Shown one piece after another: positions 20,623-29,811 of a stretch of 64,000 nt of DNA (positions are counted from its first letter, which is position 1; every line of letters starts with the position of its first letter). The stretch comes from Saturnia japonica (lineage: Eukaryota > Arthropoda > Insecta > Lepidoptera > Saturniidae), in the NCBI GenBank assembly GCA_033032175.1, contig CM065323.1, positions 1 through 64,000 on the forward strand. Reading direction: 5' to 3'. The notes under the pieces are model-generated. The model saw nothing but the letters and a program-made list of their open reading frames with translations. It made no database searches and had not been told where the DNA came from. A program made the translations under genes and the position numbers.

Positions 20623-23600
20623 CTAGGGTGGCGGGAGTTGGCGCATGAACCGCCTCCTCCTGCCACCCGTTCTTCTTTGTCGGAGAGGGCCGCTCAGGGG
20701 ATCCCCCTCGCGTGCCCTCTCCGCAGCCTCCTTCTGCGAGATGACTTCCTCGCAGAAGGAGGCCATCTCCATCCATGCATTCTCGCTGCCGAGCATGGCT
20801 CTCACCACACTCGGCAGCGAGAGGTCTCCTCCAACAGCTACGGCCAGAGCGCGGCGCTGCCCCACCCACGCAGCACACTCGGAGAGAGTGTGCTGCGCCG
20901 TGTCTTCTGCAGCCCCGCACTCGTGGCACGTAGTGTTCGGTTCCCTCCTGGCAATCTTGTGCAGGTACCATCCGAAGCAACCATGTCCGGATAGTACCTG
21001 CACAAGCCTAAAGCTCAGGGAGCCACGCTCCCTCGTACACCACTGTCGGAGGACCGGGCGGACGGCGTCTATGGTATAACGCCCATAGCGCGCGTCCGCC
21101 AGGTCCTCCTCCCACTTCCTAATAATCACCTCCCGGGCCTCACGTCGGACCCTGTCCACCTCCGTGGGAGCCAGAGGCTCCCCTAACTCTCTCCTCGCCG
21201 CCGTGAATTTATACACGGCGGCGAGCACCTCCGCCTCCAGCTCCCACGGCGGGGAGCCGGCAAGAACTAAGGCCGCCCCCGCGGACACCGATCGGTACCC
21301 GCGAATTACCCTCAGCGCCACAACACGCTGCGTAGCACGCAGTATGCGTCTGTTCGTGGCGCTGAGAGCATCCGACCAGATCGGTGCCCCGTAGACGGCC
21401 ATGCTCCGCACGACCCCCGCGAACAAACGGCGACAGCTCGCGCCCGGCCCCCCCGAATTCGGAAGCAGCCGACCGAGAGCTGCCGCCGCTCCCACTATCC
21501 GCGGTTCGAGTCCCTTAAAGTGGGACTCGAACCGCCAACGTCCGTCCAGGATGAGGCCCAGATATTTCATCTGGGCCCCAACCCGGACCCTCACTCCCTC
21601 CACATTTATGTGGGCCCCAGGAGGCGGCCCACACCGAGGCCCATGAAATAGTATGGCCTCGGTCTTATTCGCCGCCACCCTGAGGCCCAACGCCTTTATG
21701 CGCCCGACCACAAGGGCAGTGCCCTCTGTGGCCAGGCGCGCCACCTCCTCAAAACTTCCCCCCCGGGCTACGACTAGGGTGTCGTCCGCGTAGCATAGCA
21801 CTCGCACCCCCGAAGGGAGAGCTACGCGGAGCACCCAGTCGTAGCCCATGTTCCACAGGAGCGGCCCCAACACCGACCCCTGTGGAACCCCACACCCAGT
21901 GTGGCGCCGGACCATAGCCCCCCTTCCGTCCACGAAGGCGACCTCCCTGCCTTGGAGGTAGTCCCCCAACAGCCGCCGCAGGTACGAGGGCACTCCGAAA
22001 AACCGGAGCGCCTCCCGTATAACACTGTGCGGCAGACTGTTGAAGGCGTTGGCGATGTCGATCGACACCGCCAACAACCTACCTCCCCCCTCGGTCGCCT
22101 CCGCGGACCATTCCTTCAGGGTGGAGAGGGCGTCCAGCGTTGAACGCCCTCTCCGGAAACCGAACTGCCGGTCCGAAAGTACCGGCCCAACTTCCGCCAT
22201 GTGCCGGACGACACGAGACGCCAGAATACGCTCCAGCATCTTCCCCGTGTCGTCCAGCAGCACAAGGGGCCGGTACGAGGACGGGCAGTCCGGGGGGCGA
22301 CCCTCCTTCCCCAGAAGGCAGAGTCGCCCCATCTTCCAGAGCTTCGGGAACCGTCCAACCGACAAACATCGGTTGAACAGCTCCCGAAGCTCTATCCCCA
22401 TGTGGTTCAGCGCCACACTTAAAACCTGGCCCGGAACTCCGTCCGGGCCTGGCGCCCTCCGCTTGTTGCGGAGGCGCTCCACCACCGACCCCATCTCCTC
22501 CTCAGTGACGGGGGGGGTGGCAACAGCTCCTCCGCAACACTCCCATCTAACATGGGGGGCGGGAGGAGCTCCGGAGGGTCGGGCAGCAACGTGGCCACGA
22601 CCCTCGCCAGGACCTCTGAGTCCAGGGACTCCGTTAAAGGGGGCGCCTGCCCCCGGAACTTCTTCCGGGCAACCCGGTACGGGCGCCCCCACGGGTCCCT
22701 GTCCAGGGTCCTGAGGAGCTCCTCCCACTTTTCATCCTTTGCCCGGCTGATGGCCACCTGCAGGGACTTCCTAGCTTCCCTGTAGTGGCCAAGCAACCGG
22801 GCCTCCTCCCCCTCTATCAGAGTTTGCCGCCGGCGGCAGCGTTGGAGCTGCCGCCGCGCCGCGGAGCAGGCCACCCGGAGATCGGCAATCTCCGGGGTCC
22901 ACCAATACACCGCCCGCCTGCCTTGCGGGCGGTTGTTGCCCCGCGGCATCGACGCGTCGCAGACCGCCGTAATGGCCCTACGGAAACGGCCCGCGATCGC
23001 GTCGATCTCTACGTCATCATGAGCCGGCGCGAGCCAGCTCTGGACGATGGCCGCCTCTTCAGCAAGCTGCCGATTGAGGCGGCTCACCACCCATCGGGGG
23101 AAGTTAACCCCCCCCGGAGCACGGCGCGCCGGCACCTCTGAGGAGGTGGAGACCCCGAACCGGATATACCGGTGGTCTGACAAGGTCTCCACCTCCTCCA
23201 GCACCCTCCAGTCCTGCACACGGCGTGCGACAGACGGCGTGGCGAAGGAGACGTCCACCACGGACCCTCCGTTCTGTCGCACGCACGTGTGCACCGCCCC
23301 ACGGTTGAGGAGGGACAGCCCAGCCTGGACTGCCCACTCCTCCACCGCTGCCCCTCTTGGGTCCGTGGCCACCCCTCCCCATGCCCGCGACTTGGCGTTA
23401 AGGTCGCCAAGCAGGACGATGGGGAGAGGCGACAGCCGCCTAACCACCGGCCCCAGGGAGTCGAGAAACGACTCGAACTCCCTCAGAGGCCGGTTTGGGG
23501 AGAAGTACACACCTACTACTCCGTACCCTCCCCAGGCGGCCGCCACGAACCCTGACCCCCTCTCCTTGATGGAGAGGGGGGACCCCGTACTATAGATAGC

Positions 23601-23771
23601 TACGGAGCCGTCAATGTCACCCGCCCAATAAGGTTGGGCGGGGACACAGTACGGCTCCGCAGCCACCGCGACATTAATGCTCCACTCCGCCACTGATTGC
23701 ACAAATAGGTCTTGTGCAGTGGCGGAGTGGTTTAAATTCGACTGGAGGTAGCTGGTACGATTGTGCTGCAT
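20623..23771 (-). pseudogene. ORF2 (endonuclease-reverse transcriptase) of B1, one frameshift
   Basis: Endonuclease segment from the ATG at 23771 (NLNHSATAQDLF, AEPYCVPA, LLGDLNAKSRAWGG, SDHRYIRF), RT segment to 20623 (APGPDGVPG, DIANAFNSLP, CYADDTLVV) and a C-terminal Cys/His motif (CHECGAAEDTAQHTLSEC). The ATG overlaps the ORF1 stop as TAATG. The two halves are in different frames; the change falls at a run of eight C (minus strand) near 22510, where a ninth C would join them. A sequencing or assembly error in the homopolymer is as likely as a real mutation. Confidence 0.85.
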
Positions 23772-25954
23772 TACTGGGTCGTACCAACTACCTCCGACCT
23801 AGGCCTAACCAGGCGAGCCCCAGGGGGCCTCCTCTTGGCAGAGGGGGGCTTGCAGTTTGCCCCCCCCATATAGTGGTCCGCTGAAACGCCAGCGGCGGCA
23901 CATACATCGCAATGCAGTTTGATTGCTGCACACTCTGCCGCCGCATGGCCGGACCCCCCGCACCTGTAGCACAGAGCGCTCCTGTCCTCCATCGCCACAC
24001 ACGTTGGGCGAGTGTGGCCCAGGCCCATACATTTGAAACACCGCATGGGTTTCTCCTGCAGCGGATGGACCCGGGCCACACTCCATCCAATCAGGAGGCG
24101 CCCCATCTCTACCAGTTTTCTGGCCTCAGCCACGGGGAGTGATATCTTGACCACTCCCCCCCTCCATTCTTGCCGGATGGGACCAACCTTCACCATGGAA
24201 GGCTCACATCCGGTCTTAGCGGCCACAGTGCAGACCACCTCCATCTGGTCGATCGTCTCATCGAGGCCAGTGAGCCGAAGCTCCGCACGCTTAATCGGTC
24301 TGGCGACAACAGCCACCCCTTCAAGCACTGACGTGAGCTGTGCAGCCAGACCCATCGCCTTGATCTCGCTCTCGGAGCCAGGTATCTCAATTAACCTGGC
24401 TCCTGTAGCCGTCGTGCGGAGCTTCAGCTCTTCTATCCCTAGGTCCGCCAACTTGACCGCTTCCCGCGCCTTTAGCACCGCAGCCGAGTAAGTCACCCCC
24501 TTCGCCACAGCCTCCGGCTGCAGCGTTAGAAGTACCGCAGCCGAGCGTGGCACAGAGGGCAACTTCGGCCCAGCCTTCTTTTTCGCCGCAGGAGTGGCTG
24601 CAGGCTTGGACGCAGATGCAGGCGCAGCTGGGGCCTTCTTCTTTTTTGGCCGCCGCGTTACAGTCGCCCAGGTTTCTTCTCCTGCCTCAGAAGGATCCTG
24701 GGAACTGGTGGTGCCTGGGAGCGCAGCCGACTCCACGCCCAGCGGCGTCGGTGTCGGAGGTGGAGGTGGCCCCGATGTGTCCGCCCTACTGGAACCAACC
24801 TTCAAAACCGATCGGGGCCCTTTGGCCACCACCGACTTAGACCCCGCACGAGGGCCAGCAAGTCTGGAGGGCCCAGGTGCATCATCAGACCTGGTTTCCT
24901 CGCCACGCCTTTTATCGCCCGCTAACGGTGGGCGGATGATCTTTTTGGGAAGGAGGCGGCCATCCACCTCCAGGCTGTCAAACCTTGCGTCCAACACCTT
25001 CCCCATCGTGGAGTGGATGGCCTGAATCGACCCTTCCAACCTCCCTACTGCTTCCGCCAGCGCCTTCTCCCATCCTCGGGAAGGTACCTCATCCTGCACC
25101 GGTTGAGGAGGAGGTGGAGGAGGCCGCATGATCTGCCTTGCTCCGGCTTCCCGTCGCCACGCGAGGACCTCTTTCTTGAGGTCTTCGACTTGCTGCCGGA
25201 GCACCCTCGTCTCTCTCCCAAGACGAGCCGTCTCTCCACTCACGGTGCGCTCCATGAGCGCATCGACCACCTCCTTAAGCTCCTTTGCCGCACCCTTGAG
25301 TGCTTTGATAGCGGATCCCTTCAAATTCCCCGAGGTGCGACAAACCTCCAGGATGGTGCCCACACCACCCTCCGTGCGGGACTTCAGCGCCTCGGCGTCA
25401 AGGTTCTCCACACTAATGCACCCCTCAGGGACACCCTCACCCCCCACAAAAACAATTTCATCATCCGCGAAGCTTGCAACCTCAGTTCTTTCCTTAAGAA
25501 AGGAACCTTCGGGCGCACTTTTCTTCAAAATAGAACGACCTGCGCTTCTTGAGCGACCCAAACCACGGGCAGCTCCCCTTCTCGCCGTGTTTTGCTTTGG
25601 AGGCTCGAGATCAGGATTCAGGTATTCCTCACCCAGATGCGTCCGCTTTCTGCCGTCAGCAGACCAGTTCTGAACGATCAATCCTTCCAGGGCCGGATCC
25701 TTTTCCAGCACTACGATTGGTCCCTCAATTGTCCGTTTTGTATTTGCCTGAGTCGTCCTTTCACTGGCATCAACAGTCCTTATTCTCGCCATGGTCGTCG
25801 TACTTTCATCAGAACGCAAAATTGTGCCCCCCCCAGAAAACGTGGGGCAGCCCGAGCCAGGCTCGGGGAGGGATTCTCCAGCTCTTGAGGAGCTGGTACC
25901 CTCCTGGGGTAATTCTTTTTGAAACTTTGCCTTCATTTCTCCATTTTTCTCCAC
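23771..25954 (-). CDS. Gag-like ORF1 protein of B1
   Basis: 727 residues from the ATG at 25954 (an in-frame ATG at 25936 aligns better with the start in A2). The N-terminus has one module LPQEGT...GESL...GCPTFSGGG that is tripled in A2. A coiled-coil-prone middle, basic linker, core SAAVLLTLQPEAV and three zinc knuckles (CFKCMGLGHTRPTC, CYRC-x4-GH-x4-C, CDVC...DHYMGG) follow. No AT-hook is seen, unlike family A. Its stop overlaps the ORF2 start. Confidence 0.85.
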   Translation of the reverse strand: MEKNGEMKAKFQKELPQEGTSSSRAGESLPEPGSGCPTFSGGGTILRSDESTTTMARIRTVDASERTTQANTKRTIEGPIVVLEKDPALEGLIVQNWSADGRKRTHLGEEYLNPDLEPPKQNTARRGAARGLGRSRSAGRSILKKSAPEGSFLKERTEVASFADDEIVFVGGEGVPEGCISVENLDAEALKSRTEGGVGTILEVCRTSGNLKGSAIKALKGAAKELKEVVDALMERTVSGETARLGRETRVLRQQVEDLKKEVLAWRREAGARQIMRPPPPPPQPVQDEVPSRGWEKALAEAVGRLEGSIQAIHSTMGKVLDARFDSLEVDGRLLPKKIIRPPLAGDKRRGEETRSDDAPGPSRLAGPRAGSKSVVAKGPRSVLKVGSSRADTSGPPPPPTPTPLGVESAALPGTTSSQDPSEAGEETWATVTRRPKKKKAPAAPASASKPAATPAAKKKAGPKLPSVPRSAAVLLTLQPEAVAKGVTYSAAVLKAREAVKLADLGIEELKLRTTATGARLIEIPGSESEIKAMGLAAQLTSVLEGVAVVARPIKRAELRLTGLDETIDQMEVVCTVAAKTGCEPSMVKVGPIRQEWRGGVVKISLPVAEARKLVEMGRLLIGWSVARVHPLQEKPMRCFKCMGLGHTRPTCVAMEDRSALCYRCGGSGHAAAECAAIKLHCDVCAAAGVSADHYMGGANCKPPSAKRRPPGARLVRPRSEVVGTTQ

Positions 25955-26291
25955 GTCCAGTTCGCAGTACGCCTGCCGGGATCAGTAAGAAACAACCGAT
26001 CCCGCCAGCCGCTACCCGGAACTGGGCCCTTGGGACTCAAAGTGAGTCCTCATCGGCCCCAGCCCGGTACTGGGTGTGCTGCTCACACGCCACACCCAGG
26101 AGTATTTATCGGCTCTCCAGCCTAGATCCGTAGTGTTCAGCGAGACAGGGTCACCTCGAGAAGGATGTGGCTCTTCACCACGCACTACGGTCTTGAGGTG
26201 GCAGGCTAAGGCTGTCTCCGAAAGGAAAGAGCTGTATTGCGCCTGTGGGTCCACCCCCTGCAGATCAGAGATACAAGTACCTCATCACGCC
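25955..26291 (-). promoter_or_regulatory. 5'UTR of B1 (type II)
   Basis: Leader of about 340 bp, clearly homologous along its length to the A2 leader (32527-32889) although the ORFs belong to different families. It ends at the A2 poly(T); the missing last 11 bases are found after the A2 target duplication. Confidence 0.7.
26279..26291. repeat. 13-bp target duplication of A2, left copy
   Basis: ACCTCATCACGCC, repeated exactly at 32890-32902. The right copy is followed by TGCTCGACCCC, the rest of the B1 leader, then telomeric repeat. This fixes A2 as a later insertion into B1 only 11 bp from its 5' end. Confidence 0.85.
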
Positions 26292-26641
26292 TTTTTTTTT
26301 TTTTTTTTTTAATGTGGGGAAATCCTGCATGGATCCGCCTCCCGAGCCGGGCAGCTCGAGAGGGGTATGTCAGACTCTTACTGACTAAAACCCCACGGTG
26401 TTCTTCTCGCACCTATGTGGCCGGGGAGAAGGAACTGCTGTAGCAAAACTTCTACTCAACCCGGCAGGTGTCGTCAGCCCCTCATGAGGGGCCTCTTCTT
26501 GCGGTCTGAGGGGTCGGATAATTGGACACCCTCTGACGAACCGTCGAGGGGCGCATCGAACACTGATGCGCCTCACCTCGGGCTTGTGCATTGACTGCAA
26601 GGGCGAAGGACGTGCCCGCGTCCAACGCCCGCAGGCCTTAT

Positions 26642-29600
26642 TTACGGCGGCTGTAGGTCATCCCTGACTCGTCGCCGCCGTACGGTTCGTCGACCGCGGG
26701 AGGGGAGCTGTGATGCCTGCTCCCTCTCCCTCTCCGCCGCCTCCTTCGCGAGCATAACTTCCTCGCAATATGAGACGACGGAGTTCCACCCGTTCTCGCT
26801 CTCGGCCATGGACTTCACAACGGCCGAGAGCGAGAGATCGGAGCCAATCTCCGCGACGAGCTCGCGGCGTGGCGTTTCCCAGGCGGGACATTCTTCGAAA
26901 GTGTGCTGTGCGGTGTCCCTCGCACAGCCACAATGGTGGCACCCTGCTGTCGGTTCCCGGCCTATACGACACAGGTAACTCCCGAAACAGCCGTGTCCCG
27001 AGAGCACCTGTGTCAGCCGGAATGTCAGGGTGCCGTGCCGCCTGGTTAGCCATTCGGCCAATACGGGCCGAACGGCTTCCACTGTTGCCACTCCCGAGCT
27101 CGGTCGCTCAAGTCGTCGGCGCCACTCGTCCACCACTAGGACCTGGTGGAGCTGTGACCTCAGCGCCTCGATTTCCCGAGGCGCGAGTCGTAAACATTGC
27201 TCCAGCGCCTCCACGCGTCGAAGATACAGAGACGCGTGGGCTCTCGCCTCCAGGTCCCAGGGTGGGGATCCGGCTAATAGGGAGGCCGCCTCGAAAGAAA
27301 TCGTGCGGTACCCTCGGACGGCTCTGATGGCCATCGCCCGCTGCGGTTTCCGCAATTGGGCGATATTTTTAGCCGTCAAGCTATACGCCCACACGGGGGC
27401 CCCATACAGGGCTATGGACCGCACGATCCCTAAATACAGCTTCCGGCAAGTGGAATTAGGCCCCCCCAGGTTGGGTAGCAGACGAGCTAATGCACCCGCT
27501 GCTCCCATGAGACGGGGGGCCAAGTGCCGGAAGTGCTCTTCGAAGGTCCATCGGCTGTCGAGGACGAGGCCGAGATACCTCATTGTCGACTCGACACCGA
27601 TGGACACGCCTCCCACGACTATTTGAGCTCCTTGAGGCGGCGCATTCCGAGGTCCATGGAAAAACAGGGCCTCGGATTTACGGAGCGCCACCTCCAGCCC
27701 CAGACGCCGAATCCTACCGACGACTTGAGCGACGCCGGCCGTAGCCAGCATCGTCGCATTGCGGTGCGTCTTCCCCCGGGCTAACACTAGCGTGTCGTCA
27801 GCGTAACAGACAACGCTGACGCCTCGGAGGAGCGCACCGCGCAACACCCAGTCGTATCCGATGTTCCAGAGAAGGGGCCCTAACACTGACCCCTGGGGAA
27901 CACCGGATACGACATCTCGCCGACTCATCCCTCGCTGACCCGGGAAGGTCACGTACCTCTCACTGAGGTACGCCCCGACTATGCGGCGGAGGTAGGACGG
28001 CACTCCATGAAACCGGAGTGCCTCTCTAATTGTAGCCCAGGGCAAGGTGTTAAAAGCGTTGGCGATGTCAAGAGACACCGCCAGAACCACCTCGCCCCGA
28101 GCAATTGCTTCCTCCGCCTGGATCTTCACACGCATTATGGCGTCAATCGTGGAGCGCCCCTGGCGGAAACCAAACTGGTTATCCGCCAGATCCGGCCCTA
28201 TCGTTGTTAAGTGTCGGACGAGGCGGACTGCGATTATTCGCTCGCAGAGCTTCGCCACATCGTCCAACAACACTATGGGCCGGTATGCGGACGGAGAGTC
28301 CGCAGGGCGCCCCTCTTTCTTCAGCAGGACTAGTTTGCCGGTTTTCCATACACGCGGAAACCGGCCCTGTTGAAGACACGCTGTGAAGATCCCCAAAAGT
28401 CGGGGCTCGAGGGCCTCTAGAGCCAGGACCCATGCACGACCAGGTATGCCGTCCGGTCCTGGGGCGGTGTTTTTTGCATGCATGCGTTTCACCGCCGCCC
28501 TCAGCTCTTCCCGGGTCACCTCGGGTGCATCGTCGTCGCCCTCCGCGTTGGGCATGGCTGCGAACGGAGCCATCGTGGGAGGTGTATGCTCTGCCCCCGA
28601 AGGAAACAGAGCGGCCACTACATCTTGGAGGAGCTCTGGCTGGAGACTCTTTGTTATCGGGGGAGCCCATTGGCGTAATTTGCCACGTACCATTCGGTAC
28701 GGGCGCCCCCATGGATTCCGGTTGAGCGTCTCCAGCTGCTCCTCCCTGGCCAGAGCTTTCGCCTGCTCAATGGCCTTTTTGAGCGCCAACTTGGCCGCTC
28801 TGTACCCTTCGTAGAGTTCTATCTCTCTGGCGGACGCGTCCTGCGTGCGACCCCGCCTGCGCCGCTCTCTGGTGTACTGGCGCCGAACCGCCACACACGC
28901 GGCACGCAATTGCGCGATTTCGGCGGTCCACCAGTACACTTGACGCCTGGCTGGCATCGGCCCCTTTATTCGGGGCATCGCCGCGTCGCAGACACGCGTC
29001 ATATCTGCGCGCAGTGACTCCGCCTCTTCGTTGACATCAGCAAGCCTGTCGGGCGGTTCACCGGAAACCCAGGCCTGCATGACGGCAGCTTCCAGAAGTA
29101 CCTCACGGTCTAGGCGCTTCAATGCCCAACGCGGACCGTCCTCTACGGAGGTCCTACGGGCCGGTACATCCGAGGCCCGGGTGGAGATGTCGAACCGTAT
29201 ATATCGGTGGTCCGACAACGTCTCCACTCCCTCAAGGACTGTCCAGCCCCGAACTCGGCGTGCTAAAGCAGGGCTTGCAAACGTAATATCCACTATAGAA
29301 CCGCCCTGCTGTCGCACGCACGTGTTAACGGACCCCCGATTGAGGACAAGTAGGCCCATTAATATAGCCCACTCCTCCAGAGCCTCACCCCTAGCGTCCG
29401 TTGACGGGGAACCCCAAGCTGTTGATTTAGCGTTAAAGTCCCCGAGGACCAGGACGGGGTGAGGATGGATACGACCGACAACGATTTGCATCTCCCCGAG
29501 GAATCCCTCAAAGTCAGCGAGACTTCTACTTGGGGGCATATACACCCCTACTACGACCATGTCACCGAGATGTGCTGCTACGTACCCCCGACCCCTCGAG

Positions 29601-29809
29601 ATGTTGGAGAAAGGCGGGGCACCAGCAGCGGCCTGGGACACTAAGGCCACCGAACCGTCCAAGTCACCCACCCAGTTATCTGCCGGTGGAACATAGTACG
29701 GCTCGGCCATCACGGCGATGTGGATCAACCACTGCGCCATGCTCTGGAACAAGAGGTCTTGAGCTCTGGCACAGTGGTTGAGATTACCTTGTAAGAAATT
29801 GAGTGCCAT
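26642..29809 (-). CDS. ORF2 endonuclease-reverse transcriptase of A2
   Basis: 1055 residues from the ATG at 29809, two bases after the ORF1 stop (TAATAATG); an ATG five codons upstream overlaps ORF1 and is less likely. The N-terminal apurinic-like endonuclease has LQGNLNHC, AEPYYVPP, VLGDFNAKSTAWGS and SDHRYIRF. RT motifs are APGPDGIPG, DIANAFNTLPW, GVPQGSVLGP and CYADDTLV. A Cys/His motif (CHHCGCARDTAQH...C) lies near the C-terminus. The enzyme should nick TTAGG repeats and prime cDNA from its own 3'UTR, as known for TRAS relatives. All key motifs are present. Confidence 0.92.
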   Translation of the reverse strand: MALNFLQGNLNHCARAQDLLFQSMAQWLIHIAVMAEPYYVPPADNWVGDLDGSVALVSQAAAGAPPFSNISRGRGYVAAHLGDMVVVGVYMPPSRSLADFEGFLGEMQIVVGRIHPHPVLVLGDFNAKSTAWGSPSTDARGEALEEWAILMGLLVLNRGSVNTCVRQQGGSIVDITFASPALARRVRGWTVLEGVETLSDHRYIRFDISTRASDVPARRTSVEDGPRWALKRLDREVLLEAAVMQAWVSGEPPDRLADVNEEAESLRADMTRVCDAAMPRIKGPMPARRQVYWWTAEIAQLRAACVAVRRQYTRERRRRGRTQDASAREIELYEGYRAAKLALKKAIEQAKALAREEQLETLNRNPWGRPYRMVRGKLRQWAPPITKSLQPELLQDVVAALFPSGAEHTPPTMAPFAAMPNAEGDDDAPEVTREELRAAVKRMHAKNTAPGPDGIPGRAWVLALEALEPRLLGIFTACLQQGRFPRVWKTGKLVLLKKEGRPADSPSAYRPIVLLDDVAKLCERIIAVRLVRHLTTIGPDLADNQFGFRQGRSTIDAIMRVKIQAEEAIARGEVVLAVSLDIANAFNTLPWATIREALRFHGVPSYLRRIVGAYLSERYVTFPGQRGMSRRDVVSGVPQGSVLGPLLWNIGYDWVLRGALLRGVSVVCYADDTLVLARGKTHRNATMLATAGVAQVVGRIRRLGLEVALRKSEALFFHGPRNAPPQGAQIVVGGVSIGVESTMRYLGLVLDSRWTFEEHFRHLAPRLMGAAGALARLLPNLGGPNSTCRKLYLGIVRSIALYGAPVWAYSLTAKNIAQLRKPQRAMAIRAVRGYRTISFEAASLLAGSPPWDLEARAHASLYLRRVEALEQCLRLAPREIEALRSQLHQVLVVDEWRRRLERPSSGVATVEAVRPVLAEWLTRRHGTLTFRLTQVLSGHGCFGSYLCRIGREPTAGCHHCGCARDTAQHTFEECPAWETPRRELVAEIGSDLSLSAVVKSMAESENGWNSVVSYCEEVMLAKEAAEREREQASQLPSRGRRTVRRRRVRDDLQPP

Positions 29810-29811
29810 TA

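Larger units (their letters stand above)
20284..26291 (-). mobile_element. TRAS-like two-ORF non-LTR element B1
   Basis: Minus-strand element: 5'UTR (25955-26291, continued by 32903-32913 beyond the nested A2), ORF1 25954-23771, ORF2 23771-20623, 3'UTR 20622-20346 and a 62-nt poly(A) tail (poly(T) 20284-20345). Its 3'UTR is closely similar to that of all gag-only elements, including the hairpin GGAGACGGCT/AGCCGTCTCC (about 20531-20562). A2 inserted near its 5' end with a 13-bp duplication. ORF2 has one homopolymer frameshift. Confidence 0.88.
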